DNA from: Nocardioides flavescens
Lineage (GTDB): Bacteria > Actinomycetota > Actinomycetes > Propionibacteriales > Nocardioidaceae
Assembly (NCBI RefSeq): GCF_009823805.1
Contig: NZ_WUEK01000004.1
Location: 186,001 to 250,000, forward strand
DNA length: 64,000 nucleotides
Direction: 5' to 3'
Below are positions 23,475-32,762 of the stretch, in pieces. Position 1 is the stretch's first letter, and each line of letters starts with the position of its first letter. Below the pieces are notes generated by a model. That model worked only from the letters and a program-made list of their open reading frames with translations, was not told the origin of the DNA and ran no database searches. A program made the position numbers and the translations under genes.

Positions 23475-25166
23475 TCAGAGGCCCAGCGCGGCCCGCACGT
23501 CGCCGCCGATGGCGTCGAGGCGCGTCGCGGCGCTGATCCGGGCGGCGTCCGCACCGGCCTCGGCGTCGACCGGCACGACGACCTCGAGGTAGGCCTTGAG
23601 CTTCGGCTCGGTGCCACTGGGTCGTACGACGACCCGCGCGCCGTCGGCCAGACGGAACCGCAGCCCGTCGGTGGGCGGCAGGTCGACACTGCCGGCGGCG
23701 AGGTCGTCGACCCCCTCGACCACGAGGCCTCCCAGCTCGCTCGGCGGTGCGGTGCGCAGCCGCTCCATGGCCTGGCCGATGAGGGCGAGGTCGGCGACGC
23801 GCACCGAGACCTGGTCGGTGGCGTGCAGACCGTGCTCGAGGGCGATGTCGTCGAGGACGTCGAGGAGCGTGCGGCCGGCGGCCTTCTGCTCGGCGGCGAG
23901 CTCGCAGAGCAGCAGCAGCGCGCTCACGCCGTCCTTGTCCTTGACGTGCTCAGGGTCGACGCAGTAGCCGAGCGCCTCCTCGTAGCCGAACGCGAGCCCC
24001 TCGACGCGGCCGATCCACTTGAACCCGGTGAGCGTCTCGGCGTACGGCTGGCCCGCGGCGGCCGCCAGCTTGCCCAGCAGGCTGGAGGAGACGATGGAGC
24101 AGGCGAAGGTGCCCTCGCGGCCGCGGTCGAGCAGGTGGCGGGCGAGCAGCGCGCCGACCTCGTCGCCGCGCAGCATCCGCCACCCGGTGCCGGTCGGCAC
24201 GGCCGCTGCGCACCGGTCGGCGTCGGGGTCGTTGGCGACCACGAGGTCGGCGCCGTGCTCGGCGGCCAGCGCCATCGCGAGGTCCATCGCGCCGGGCTCC
24301 TCGGGGTTGGGGAAGGCCACGGTCGGGAAGTCGGGGTCGGGCTGCTCCTGCTCGGTCACGACGCGAGGGGTGGAGAACCCGGCCGTCTCGAGCACCTGCA
24401 CGACCGGCGCGCCACCGACGCCGTGCAGCGGCGTGTAGACGATCTCGAGGTCGCGAGGGCCGTCCTCGGCCAGCTCCGCGACGGTGTCGAGGTAGCGGTC
24501 GACGAGGTTCTCTCCCAGCACGGATCCCGCCGAGCCGCGGGGGAGGTCGGCGATCGCCCCGACGGCAGCGATCCGCTCGGCGATCTCGGCGTCGGCCGGA
24601 GGCACGATCTGGCTGCCGTCGCCGAGGTAGACCTTGTAGCCGTTGTCCTGCGGCGGGTTGTGGCTCGCGGTGACCATCACGCCCGCGGCACAGCCGAGCT
24701 CGCGGATCGCGAAGGCCAGCACCGGCGTCGGGAGCGGTCGCGGCATGACCCAGACCTTGAACCCCGCGCCGGTCATGATCTCCGCGGTGTCGCGGGCGAA
24801 GTCGTCGCTGCGGTGGCGGGCGTCGAAGCCGACCACGACGGGGCCGATGGCGCCGGTGTCGCGCAGGTGGGCCGCGAGCCCCGCCGCCGCCCGCGTGACG
24901 ACGACCCGGTTCATCCGGTTGGGGCCCGCGCCGACCGCACCGCGCAGCCCCGCGGTGCCGAACTCCAGGGTGCCGTCGAAGCGGTCGGCCAGGTCGGCCG
25001 CAGCCTCGTCGTCGCCGGCCTCGACCCGCCCCAGGAGCTCCTCGAGCTCGGCGCGGGTCACCTCGTCGGGGTCCGCCGCCGCCCACGCGCGGGCCTGCTC
25101 CACGAGACCTGACACAGGCCCTGCGCTCACTCCACGGTCACCGTCGGACGTCGCTGCACCACTCAC
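23475..25166 (-). CDS. pmmB: Phosphohexomutase-family enzyme (PmmB-like; candidate phosphopentomutase)
   Basis: Alpha-D-phosphohexomutase superfamily, 563 aa. The phosphoserine loop TASHNPPQDNGYK, metal-binding NDPDADRC, sugar-binding GDEVGAL and phosphate-binding RPSGTEPK are all in order. In the same neighbourhood of mycobacteria the homologue is annotated pmmB. Because it sits with deoC, deoA and PNP, interconverting (deoxy)ribose-1- and 5-phosphate is as plausible as glucose or mannose phosphate; no other phosphopentomutase is in the window. The GTG start 25166 has TAGGCT six bases upstream. The 32-base repeat array begins 13 bases beyond that box. Confidence 0.9.
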   Translation of the reverse strand: MSGAATSDGDRGVSAGPVSGLVEQARAWAAADPDEVTRAELEELLGRVEAGDDEAAADLADRFDGTLEFGTAGLRGAVGAGPNRMNRVVVTRAAAGLAAHLRDTGAIGPVVVGFDARHRSDDFARDTAEIMTGAGFKVWVMPRPLPTPVLAFAIRELGCAAGVMVTASHNPPQDNGYKVYLGDGSQIVPPADAEIAERIAAVGAIADLPRGSAGSVLGENLVDRYLDTVAELAEDGPRDLEIVYTPLHGVGGAPVVQVLETAGFSTPRVVTEQEQPDPDFPTVAFPNPEEPGAMDLAMALAAEHGADLVVANDPDADRCAAAVPTGTGWRMLRGDEVGALLARHLLDRGREGTFACSIVSSSLLGKLAAAAGQPYAETLTGFKWIGRVEGLAFGYEEALGYCVDPEHVKDKDGVSALLLLCELAAEQKAAGRTLLDVLDDIALEHGLHATDQVSVRVADLALIGQAMERLRTAPPSELGGLVVEGVDDLAAGSVDLPPTDGLRFRLADGARVVVRPSGTEPKLKAYLEVVVPVDAEAGADAARISAATRLDAIGGDVRAALGL

Positions 25167-25172
25167 CTCAGC

Positions 25173-25178
25173 AGCCTA
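25173..25178 (-). promoter_or_regulatory. -10 box of pmmB
   Basis: TAGGCT on the minus strand, six bases before GTG 25166. The position expected for -35 falls inside the first unit of the adjoining repeat array. Confidence 0.5.
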
Positions 25179-25190
25179 AGACCACACGTA

Positions 25191-25426
25191 CGCCGACCCG
25201 GCGCGAAGTGCTGCCGGAACGACGCCGACCCGGCGCGAAGTGCCGCTGGAACGACGCCGACCCGGCGCGAAGTGTCGCTGGAACGACGCCGACCCGGCGC
25301 GAAGTGACAGCACTATGCGCCGGGTCGGCGTACATCTGACAGCACTCTGCGCCGGGTCGGCGTACATCTGACAGCACTCTGCGCCGGGTCGGCGTACGTC
25401 TGACAGCACTCTGCGCCGGGTCGGCG
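25191..25426. repeat. Eight-unit inverted array, exact 32-base period (copy 1)
   Basis: Four forward copies of the 20-base core CGCCGACCCGGCGCGAAGTG start at 25191, 25223, 25255 and 25287; four inverted copies (CACTCTGCGCCGGGTCGGCG and one variant) start at 25311, 25343, 25375 and 25407. Every step within each half is 32 bases, with 12-base spacers that are nearly identical. The two halves meet at ACAG (25307-25310), so the array could fold into one long hairpin. It fills the pmmB-aldo/keto reductase spacer; no gene is credible here. Confidence 0.95.
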
Positions 25427-25442
25427 CACGCCGGACGTCGGG

Positions 25443-26432
25443 TCAGGCGTCGATGGTCGACATGTCGCCGTAGCGGTCGCCGACGACGGCGTCGCGGGGG
25501 ACGGCGTCCTCGAGGGCGGCGAGGTCCTCGTCGGAGAGGGTGACGTCGGTGGCGCCGAGGTTCTCCTCGAGGTAGGCGACACGCTTGGTGCCGGGGATCG
25601 GCACGACGTCGTCGCCCTGGGCGAGCACCCAGGCCAGCGCGAGCTGGCCGGGGGTGCAGCCGTGCTGGCCGGCGAGCTCGCGGATGCGGGCGACGAGGGC
25701 GAGGTTGGCGTCGAGCGCCTCACCCTCGAAGCGGGGGAAGCGACCGGTCGCGCGGCTGTCGTCGGACTCCAGCGAGTCGGCCGTGACCGCCCCGGTGAGC
25801 AGGCCGCGCCCGAGCGGGGAGTAGGGCACCAGGCCGATGCCGAGCTCGCGCAGCACCGGCAGCACGGCGTCCTCGAGGTCGCGGGTGAACAGCGAGTACT
25901 CGCTCTGCAGCGCGGTGATCGGGTGCACCCCGTGGGCGCGCCGGATGGTCTCGGCGCCCGCCTCGGAGAGCCCGAGGTGGCGCACCTTGCCGGCCTCGAC
26001 GAGCTCGGCCATGGCGCCGACGGTCTCCTCGATGGGGACGCTCTTGTCGACGCGGTGCTGGTAGTAGAGGTCGATGTGGTCGACGCCGAGTCGCTGCAGG
26101 GAGGCGTCGCACGCGGAGCGGACGTACTCCGGCGTGCCGTTGATGCGGACCCAGCTGCCGTCGGGGTTGCGCTCGTTGCCGAACTTGGTCGCGAGCTGGA
26201 CCTCGTCGCGGCGACCGGCGATGGCGCGTCCGACGAGCTGCTCGTTGGTGAAGGGGCCGTACATGTCGGCGGTGTCGAGGAAGGTCACGCCGAGGTCGAG
26301 CGCCCGGTGGATCGTGTCGAGGGCGGTCTGCTCGTCGGCCGTGCCGTAGAACTCCGACATGCCCATGCAGCCGAGCCCGAGCTCGCTGACGGTGAGGGCG
26401 GACGTGGTGCCGAGGGTGCGGGTGGTGGTCAT
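25443..26432 (-). CDS. Aldo/keto reductase
   Basis: NADPH-dependent oxidoreductase of the AKR superfamily (YajO/AKR13-like), 329 aa. The TIM-barrel signatures are clear: [22 protein letters not shown] with catalytic Asp and Tyr, ATKFG with catalytic Lys, and YYQHRVD with the His. The C-terminal cofactor region VVPIPGTKR is intact. ATG 26432 is favoured over an upstream GTG because the MerR-type promoter has its -10 seven bases before it. Transcription therefore probably responds to the MerR protein encoded just upstream; substrate is unknown. Confidence 0.93.
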   Translation of the reverse strand: MTTTRTLGTTSALTVSELGLGCMGMSEFYGTADEQTALDTIHRALDLGVTFLDTADMYGPFTNEQLVGRAIAGRRDEVQLATKFGNERNPDGSWVRINGTPEYVRSACDASLQRLGVDHIDLYYQHRVDKSVPIEETVGAMAELVEAGKVRHLGLSEAGAETIRRAHGVHPITALQSEYSLFTRDLEDAVLPVLRELGIGLVPYSPLGRGLLTGAVTADSLESDDSRATGRFPRFEGEALDANLALVARIRELAGQHGCTPGQLALAWVLAQGDDVVPIPGTKRVAYLEENLGATDVTLSDEDLAALEDAVPRDAVVGDRYGDMSTIDA

Positions 26433-26439
26433 GGCTCCC

Positions 26440-26470
26440 ACTGAACTCCCTGGAGTGCGCTCCAGGTCAA
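26440..26470 (-). promoter_or_regulatory. MerR-type promoter of the aldo/keto reductase gene
   Basis: On the minus strand: TTGACC (-35, 26465-26470), a 19-base spacer holding the dyad CCTGGAG-N4-CTCCAGG (26449-26466), then TTCAGT (-10, 26440-26445) and seven bases to ATG 26432. The overlong spacer with central dyad is the hallmark of promoters activated by DNA-distorting MerR proteins. Confidence 0.85.
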
Positions 26471-26492
26471 GGGGTTGTGGGCGCGGACCGGG

Positions 26493-26876
26493 TCAGGCGG
26501 CCGAGGAGGACACCGCGTCGGTGTAGATGCCGATCTTGTGGTCGATGGCCCCGAGGTGGTCCTGCACCTCGGCGAGCCGGGCGAGCACGACCTGGCGGTG
26601 CGCCTGCAGGAGGGCGAGACGCTCGGCCTCGTTGCCCTCACCGGCGCGCACGAGCGCGGCGTAGCGGCGCACGTCACGGATCGGCATGCCCGTGGAGCGC
26701 AGTCGGGTCACCATGGTGATCCAGCGCAGCTCGTCCGGGCCGTACGCGCGGTGGCCCGAGGAGGTGCGCGGCACCGGGGCGAGCATCAGCCCGTCGCGCT
26801 CGTAGTAGCGCAGCGTGTCGACGCTGAGGCCGGTGCGCTCGGCGGCGTCGGCGATGGACAGTCCGGAGGTGGTCAC
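26493..26876 (-). CDS. MerR-family transcriptional regulator
   Basis: A 127-aa MerR protein: winged helix-turn-helix (LSIADAAERTGLSVDTLRYYERDGL), then a second recognition segment (SSGHRAYGPDELRWITMVTRLRSTGMPI) and the dimerisation coiled coil (RLALLQAHRQVVLARLAEVQDHLGAIDHKI). There is no Cys-rich metal loop at the C-terminus, so it is likely an organic- or stress-sensing regulator. Its own promoter and the aldo/keto reductase promoter carry the same operator, indicating autoregulation and control of the reductase. Confidence 0.92.
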   Translation of the reverse strand: MTTSGLSIADAAERTGLSVDTLRYYERDGLMLAPVPRTSSGHRAYGPDELRWITMVTRLRSTGMPIRDVRRYAALVRAGEGNEAERLALLQAHRQVVLARLAEVQDHLGAIDHKIGIYTDAVSSSAA

Positions 26877-26881
26877 GCCCC

Positions 26882-26912
26882 AGTGTCCGACCTGGAGCGC
26901 ACTCCAGGTCAA
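26882..26912 (-). promoter_or_regulatory. MerR-type promoter of merR itself
   Basis: TTGACC (26907-26912), a 19-base spacer containing the perfect dyad GACCTGGAG-N4-CTCCAGGTC (26889-26910), then GACACT (26882-26887), five bases before GTG 26876. The -35 overlaps the stop codon of the upstream dehydrogenase gene. Confidence 0.8.
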
Positions 26913-27730
26913 GCCCGGTCGAGCGCGGGCCGGTAGAACTCCTCGCCGGCGAACGGCCCGCCGACGTGGGCGGCCTCCGCGTCGTCCTCGGGGCGCGCCG
27001 CGATGCGGTCGGCCCACTCTTCGGCGTCGTCGCGGGGCTCGTAGCCCAGCGCCCGGCCGGGGGCGAGGTCCCACCACGCCCGGGTGTTGGCCGAGATGCC
27101 GTAGAGGACTGCGAAGCCGGGGGCGGGCGCGGTGAGGGCGGCCTCGACCATGCGCACGCAGTCGTCGTGGGAGAGCCACGTCGACAGGTTGCGGACGGTC
27201 GTGGGCTCGGGCAGGAACGACCCGATCCGGCACGAGACCAGGTCGAGGCCGTAGCGGTCGGCGTAGAGGCTGAGCAGCCCCTCGGCGGCGACCTTGCCGA
27301 CGCCGTAGAAGGTGTCGGGCCGGGGACGGGTGTCGACGTCGAGGAGCTCACCGGGCAGCTCGCGGCGCGGCGTGTGCCCGACGGCGTGGTTGCTGCCGGC
27401 GTAGACGAGGCGGCGGACGCCGTGCTCGACCATCGCGTCGAGCAAGGCCGCCGTGGTGACGACGTGGGAGGTCAGCGAGTCGGGCAGCGACGCCTCGCCG
27501 GGGTGGCCCGCCAGGTGCACGACGGCGTCGAGCGGGCGTTCGGCGGACTGCTCGGCGAACACGGCGGCGACGGCGTCGGGGTCGGCGCAGTCGAGGGTGT
27601 GCCACGGCAGGTCGCCGTGGTCGGGGGCGGGCACCCGGTCGAGTCCGACCACGTCGTGACCGCGCTCGAGCAGTCCGAGGGTGACGACCTGGCCGATGCT
27701 GCCGGCGGCGCCGGTGACGAGGACTCGCAT
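26909..27730 (-). CDS. NAD-dependent epimerase/dehydratase, uronate-dehydrogenase-like
   Basis: Extended short-chain dehydrogenase, 273 aa. The Rossmann motif GAAGSIG is at residues 7-13; VVHLAGHPGE, YAGSNHAVG and YGVGKVAAE (catalytic Tyr and Lys) follow. The SNHAVG segment and overall length match uronate dehydrogenases, which oxidise galacturonate or glucuronate to aldarolactones, but other sugar dehydrogenases share them. ATG 27730 has TAGAGT six bases upstream. Next to merR but with its own promoter. Confidence 0.82.
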   Translation of the reverse strand: MRVLVTGAAGSIGQVVTLGLLERGHDVVGLDRVPAPDHGDLPWHTLDCADPDAVAAVFAEQSAERPLDAVVHLAGHPGEASLPDSLTSHVVTTAALLDAMVEHGVRRLVYAGSNHAVGHTPRRELPGELLDVDTRPRPDTFYGVGKVAAEGLLSLYADRYGLDLVSCRIGSFLPEPTTVRNLSTWLSHDDCVRMVEAALTAPAPGFAVLYGISANTRAWWDLAPGRALGYEPRDDAEEWADRIAARPEDDAEAAHVGGPFAGEEFYRPALDRA

Positions 27731-27736
27731 GCTCGG

Positions 27737-27742
27737 ACTCTA
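27737..27742 (-). promoter_or_regulatory. -10 box of the uronate-dehydrogenase-like gene
   Basis: TAGAGT on the minus strand, six bases before ATG 27730. Confidence 0.45.
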
Positions 27743-27758
27743 GAGACAGCTCAGACGG

Positions 27759-28406
27759 TCAGGGCGCGGGGGCGGTGAGCATGCCCGCGACCATCGCCAC
27801 CAGGTTGGCGGTGAACCGGTCGGCGTCGAGCTGGGGGCGGCCCTGGGGCTGCTCGACCGACTGGGCGCGGTCGGCGACGGCGCGCAGCACGAACGTCGTC
27901 ATCAGCGTCAGTCGCTCGACGCGCAGGTCGTGGGGCAGCGGCGGCAGCCGCTCCTCGAGCTCGTCGTAGACCGCCTGACCACCGGTGCGCGCCATCACCT
28001 CGCGGATGGTCGGGTCGACCGAGGCCGGGTCGGCGCCGATGAGCTCGGCGACGATCACCAGGAAGCAGCGGCCCTCCCAGTCGCGGTCGGCCAGGTCGAC
28101 GCACGGGCGGATGAGGGCCTCGAGCACCGGGCCGAGCGGCGCCTGCGGCCCGTCGTACGGCGTGGCGAGGGCGGTCTCGAGGAGCGCGGCGTGGCGTTCG
28201 TGGAGGAAGCCGACGTGCCCCTCGAGCACGACGGCGAGGATGCCGGTGCGCGAGCCGAAGTGGTAGTGCACGGCGCCGCGGTTGCGCTGGCCGGCGCGGC
28301 GGGCGATGTCGAGCAGGGAGGCGCGCTCGATGCCGTCCTCGGCGAAGGCGCGGGTGGCCGTCTCGACGAGCTTGCGACGGGTCTCGGCTCCGGCAGGGGT
28401 GGTCAC
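27759..28406 (-). CDS. TetR-family transcriptional regulator
   Basis: A 215-aa TetR protein. The DNA-binding domain is [47 protein letters not shown], with the typical HYHFGSR recognition helix end. The ligand domain has [13 protein letters not shown] and is consistent with the larger fatty-acid or xenobiotic-sensing TetRs. The GTG start is in a GTGA overlap with the purine nucleoside phosphorylase stop, so it is co-transcribed with that gene rather than divergent from its target. Its operator is not obvious; PNP control is possible. Confidence 0.88.
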   Translation of the reverse strand: MTTPAGAETRRKLVETATRAFAEDGIERASLLDIARRAGQRNRGAVHYHFGSRTGILAVVLEGHVGFLHERHAALLETALATPYDGPQAPLGPVLEALIRPCVDLADRDWEGRCFLVIVAELIGADPASVDPTIREVMARTGGQAVYDELEERLPPLPHDLRVERLTLMTTFVLRAVADRAQSVEQPQGRPQLDADRFTANLVAMVAGMLTAPAP

Positions 28407-29218
28407 AGGCGTGGCACCACCCGGGACAGCAGGCCGCCCATGCGCTCGGCCGCGGCGCGGCCGGCGGCGAGCACCTCCTCGTGGTTGAGCGGCTCTCCGC
28501 CGATGCCCGCGGCGAGGTTGGTGACGAGGCTGATGCCGAGCACCTCCATCCCGGCCTCTCGGGCGGCGATGGCCTCGAGGGTGGTGCTCATGCCGACGAG
28601 GTGCCCACCGATGGCCCGGACCATCCCGATCTCGGCGGGGGTCTCGTAGTGGGGACCGGGGAACTGGACGTAGACGCCCTCGTCGAGCGACGGCTCGACC
28701 TCGCGGCACAGGGCCCGCAGCCGGGAGCTGTAGAGGTCGGTGAGGTCGACGAAGGTCGCCCCGACGACGGGGGAGCGGCCGGTCAGGTTGATGTGGTCGC
28801 TGATGAGCACCGGGGTGCCGGGCGTCCAGGTCTCCTTCAGCCCGCCGCAGCCGTTGGTCAGCACGATGGTGCGACAGCCGGCGCGGGCCGCGGTGCGCAC
28901 GCCGTGCACGACGGCGTCGACGCCGCGCCCCTCGTAGTAGTGAGTGCGGCTCAGGAACACCAGGGCGCGGTGCTCGCCGGCCTGCACCGAGCGGATCTTG
29001 CCGGAGTGGCCGGCGACCGCCGCGGCGCTGAACCCCGGGAGGTCGGTGGTCTCGATCTCGGCCAGCGTCTCGCCGAGCATGTCGGCGGCAGGCAACCAGC
29101 CCGAGCCGAGGACGAGCGCGACGTCGTGGCGCTCTGCACCGGTCAGCTCGGCGAGGCGCTCGGCAGCGCTCTGGGCCAGGTCGTACGGCGAGGTCTGGGT
29201 GTCGGTCGGCTCACTCAT
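28403..29218 (-). CDS. punA: Purine nucleoside phosphorylase (trimeric, class I)
   Basis: Phosphorolyses (deoxy)inosine and (deoxy)guanosine to the base and pentose-1-phosphate. The 271-aa length and motifs fit the low-molecular-mass trimeric family: VLGSGWLP phosphate loop, GHSGKI, RTHYYEG, then [23 protein letters not shown], and [19 protein letters not shown]. It completes the purine branch started by adenosine deaminase at 10.2 kb. ATG 29218 has TAGGCT seven bases before it, within the 18-base gap from the upstream gene. Overlaps a TetR gene downstream. Confidence 0.95.
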   Translation of the reverse strand: MSEPTDTQTSPYDLAQSAAERLAELTGAERHDVALVLGSGWLPAADMLGETLAEIETTDLPGFSAAAVAGHSGKIRSVQAGEHRALVFLSRTHYYEGRGVDAVVHGVRTAARAGCRTIVLTNGCGGLKETWTPGTPVLISDHINLTGRSPVVGATFVDLTDLYSSRLRALCREVEPSLDEGVYVQFPGPHYETPAEIGMVRAIGGHLVGMSTTLEAIAAREAGMEVLGISLVTNLAAGIGGEPLNHEEVLAAGRAAAERMGGLLSRVVPRL

Positions 29219-29225
29219 CCGGGGG

Positions 29226-29231
29226 AGCCTA
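29226..29231 (-). promoter_or_regulatory. -10 box of the PNP-TetR operon
   Basis: TAGGCT on the minus strand, seven bases before ATG 29218, located just after the stop of the cyclotransferase gene. Confidence 0.5.
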
Positions 29232-29236
29232 AGTCG

Positions 29237-29689
29237 TCACAGGCCCGTGGAGCGACAGGGACGCCGCCGCAGCGCGGCGACGTAGTCGGCGGGGGCGCTC
29301 GAGGCCTCGGCCGCGTCGGCCAGCACACCGAGGTAGGACGCCGACGGCAGTCCACCCTCGTAGGCGTCGAGGACGTAGGTCCACACGACCTGCTCGCCGC
29401 TCAGCGACGACACCCGCACCTTGGTCTTGCGGTAGAGCCCCGAGTCGGCGGACTCCCAGGTGTCGAGCTGGGCCTCGTCCTCCGGCGTGACGTCGTACAC
29501 CGCGACGTAGACCTGGTCGAAGGGGTCCTGGACGATCGTGGCGAGCGCGCCGTCCCAGCCGTGCTCCTCCCCGCCGAAGGTCAGCCGCCACCCGCTCAGC
29601 CACCCGGTCGTCGACAGGGGGGAGTGCGGGCACCGCTCGCCCATGCGCGCCGGGTCGAGGTTCGTCCCGTACGCCGCGTAGAGGGTCAC
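29237..29689 (-). CDS. Gamma-glutamylcyclotransferase-family protein
   Basis: A 150-aa AIG2/GGCT-fold protein. [13 protein letters not shown] is the substrate-loop motif (usually YGSNL), GWRLTFGG follows, and [25 protein letters not shown] contains the candidate catalytic Glu. Such enzymes form 5-oxoproline from gamma-glutamyl amines or peptides, yet many bacterial members are uncharacterised. GTG 29689 has TACCCT seven bases upstream and is divergent from the dihydrolipoyl dehydrogenase gene. A similar gene neighbours lpdA in mycobacteria. Confidence 0.82.
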   Translation of the reverse strand: MTLYAAYGTNLDPARMGERCPHSPLSTTGWLSGWRLTFGGEEHGWDGALATIVQDPFDQVYVAVYDVTPEDEAQLDTWESADSGLYRKTKVRVSSLSGEQVVWTYVLDAYEGGLPSASYLGVLADAAEASSAPADYVAALRRRPCRSTGL

Positions 29690-29696
29690 GGGCAGC

Positions 29697-29702
29697 AGGG
29701 TA
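29697..29702 (-). promoter_or_regulatory. -10 box of the cyclotransferase gene
   Basis: TACCCT on the minus strand, seven bases before GTG 29689. Confidence 0.45.
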
Positions 29703-29746
29703 GACGCCGGGTGAGGTGCGGTCCCCAGTGCGCTGCGACACAGCAC

Positions 29747-29752
29747 TACTGT
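29747..29752 (+). promoter_or_regulatory. -10 box of the dihydrolipoyl dehydrogenase gene
   Basis: TACTGT, six bases before GTG 29759. An AGTGC-N11-GCACT dyad (29727-29747) covers the region just upstream and may bind a regulator. Confidence 0.5.
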
Positions 29753-29758
29753 GGAGGC

Positions 29759-31177
<1,419 letters not shown>

Positions 31178-31229
31178 CGGGGCGCTGAGCACGACCCCCG
31201 CACCCGACCCGAGACGAGATCGGATCCGC

Positions 31230-32636
31230 ATGGCAGAGCGCGTCGTCATCATCGGCGGTGGCCCGGGAGGCTACGAGGCGGCCCACGTGGCGGCCCAGGC
31301 CGGCGCCGAGGTGACCATCGTCGACACCGACGGCCTCGGCGGCTCGGCGGTGCTGACCGACTGCGTGCCAAGCAAGACCCTGATCGCCACGGCCGAGGTG
31401 ATGAGCGAGCTGGGCGGCGCGGCCGAGCTGGGGCTCGACTTCACCGACCACGAGGGCGACGCGGCCACCTCGATCCGCGTCGACCTGGGCAAGGTCAACG
31501 CCCGGGTCAAGGCCCTCGCGGCCGAGCAGTCCGCCGACATCGCGCGACGTCTCGACCGCGACGGGGTCACGCTGGTGCACGGCCGCGGCCGTCTCGACGG
31601 CCCCGACCGGGTCCGCGTGGCGAAGGCCGACGGCTCCGAGGAGACGCTCGAGGCCGACGCCGTCCTGCTCGCGACCGGCGCCGCGCCGCGCACGCTGCCG
31701 ACCGCGCAGCCCGACGGCGAGCGGATCCTCACCTGGGAGCAGGTCTACGACCTCACCGAGGTCCCGAGCGAGCTCATCGTCGTGGGCTCCGGCGTCACGG
31801 GCGCGGAGTTCGCCAGCGCCTACCTCAACCTCGGCATCCCGGTCACCCTGGTCTCCTCGCGCGACCGGGTGCTGCCCGGCGAGGACGCCGACGCGTCAGG
31901 GGTCCTCGAGGACGTCCTGACCCGGCGCGGGATGAACGTGCTGTCGAAGTCGCGGATGGAGTCGGTGACCCGCGAGGGCGACGTCGTCACCGTCACGCTC
32001 ACCGACGGGCGATCCGTGCAGGGCTCGCACTGCATCCTGGCGCTCGGCTCGGTGCCCAACACCGCCGACATGGGACTCGAGGAGGCCGGGGTCGTCCTCA
32101 AGGACGGCGGCTTCGTCGCCGTCGACCGGGTCAGCCGCACGAGCGCGCGCGGCGTCTACGCCGCCGGCGACTGCACCGGCGTGCTGATGCTCGCCTCCGT
32201 CGCGGCCAAGCAGGGCCGCATCGCCATGTGGCACCTGCTCGGCGACGCCGTGCAGCCGCTCGACCTCAAGCAGGTCTCCTCCAACGTCTTCACCGCCCCC
32301 GAGATCGCCACCGTCGGCTGGTCGCAGCAGGCGGTCGACGCCGGCGACATCCAGGCCGAGGTCGTCTCGCTTCCGCTGTCGGGCAACCCGCGGGCCAAGA
32401 TGCAGGGCGTCCACGACGGCTTCGTCAAGCTCGTCTGCCGCCCCGGCACCGGCATCGTCGTCGGCGGCGTGGTCGTCGGTCCGCGCGCCAGCGAGCTGAT
32501 CCACCCGGTCGCGCTCGCCGTGGCGGAGTCGCTCACGGCCGACCAGCTCGCGCAGGCGTTCACCGTCTACCCCTCGATGAGCGGCTCCGTCGCCGAGGCC
32601 GCGCGACGCCTGCACCACTTCCGCGTCGAGCAGTAG
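31230..32636 (+). CDS. lpdA: NAD(P)H-quinone dehydrogenase (LpdA type)
   Basis: A 468-aa member of the disulfide-reductase fold that lacks the redox disulfide: the usual Cys-x4-Cys region reads AVLTDCVPSK, with one Cys only. This matches M. tuberculosis LpdA (Rv3303c), characterised as an NAD(P)H quinone reductase rather than a lipoamide dehydrogenase. FAD motif GGGPGGYEAAHVA and the NAD motif GSGVTGAEFA are intact; the C-terminal HPTLSE is replaced by YPSMSGSVAEA. It follows the true Lpd gene by 52 bases, and a duplication is a reasonable origin. No Shine-Dalgarno is evident. Confidence 0.9.
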   Translation: MAERVVIIGGGPGGYEAAHVAAQAGAEVTIVDTDGLGGSAVLTDCVPSKTLIATAEVMSELGGAAELGLDFTDHEGDAATSIRVDLGKVNARVKALAAEQSADIARRLDRDGVTLVHGRGRLDGPDRVRVAKADGSEETLEADAVLLATGAAPRTLPTAQPDGERILTWEQVYDLTEVPSELIVVGSGVTGAEFASAYLNLGIPVTLVSSRDRVLPGEDADASGVLEDVLTRRGMNVLSKSRMESVTREGDVVTVTLTDGRSVQGSHCILALGSVPNTADMGLEEAGVVLKDGGFVAVDRVSRTSARGVYAAGDCTGVLMLASVAAKQGRIAMWHLLGDAVQPLDLKQVSSNVFTAPEIATVGWSQQAVDAGDIQAEVVSLPLSGNPRAKMQGVHDGFVKLVCRPGTGIVVGGVVVGPRASELIHPVALAVAESLTADQLAQAFTVYPSMSGSVAEAARRLHHFRVEQ

Positions 32637-32641
32637 GCCCG

Positions 32642-32660
32642 GCCGCAGGGACACTGCGGC
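32642..32660 (+). terminator. Hairpin after lpdA
   Basis: GCCGCAG-N5-CTGCGGC begins six bases after the lpdA stop; no T-tract follows, as is common in this GC range. Confidence 0.5.
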
Positions 32661-32729
32661 ACTCCTGCTGTTCATCCGCCCGACGGACGTCCACCCCTTG
32701 GGCCATGTCCAGACCACTGCTCTCCCGCC

Positions 32730-32735
32730 TAGGCT
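32730..32735 (+). promoter_or_regulatory. -10 box of the secreted beta-helix gene
   Basis: TAGGCT, 27 bases before ATG 32763. Unlike its leaderless neighbours, this gene has a leader with a GGGGGAGG ribosome site (32751-32758). Confidence 0.4.
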
Positions 32736-32762
32736 CACCAGGGCCGACACGGGGGAGGCACC

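Noticed and set aside
25191-25426. CRISPR array
   Set aside because: The units are in both orientations, spacers are short and nearly identical, and no cas genes are near. The same holds for 39176-39422.
25168-25440. Open reading frames across the 32-base array as proteins
   Set aside because: They shift through all frames because 32 is not a multiple of three, and none has a start signal or known family; they are by-products of the repeat, as are those at 39124-39430.
31230-32636. LpdA as a damaged lipoamide dehydrogenase
   Set aside because: Loss of one redox Cys and the HPT motif is a family trait of NAD(P)H quinone dehydrogenase LpdA, not mutation.
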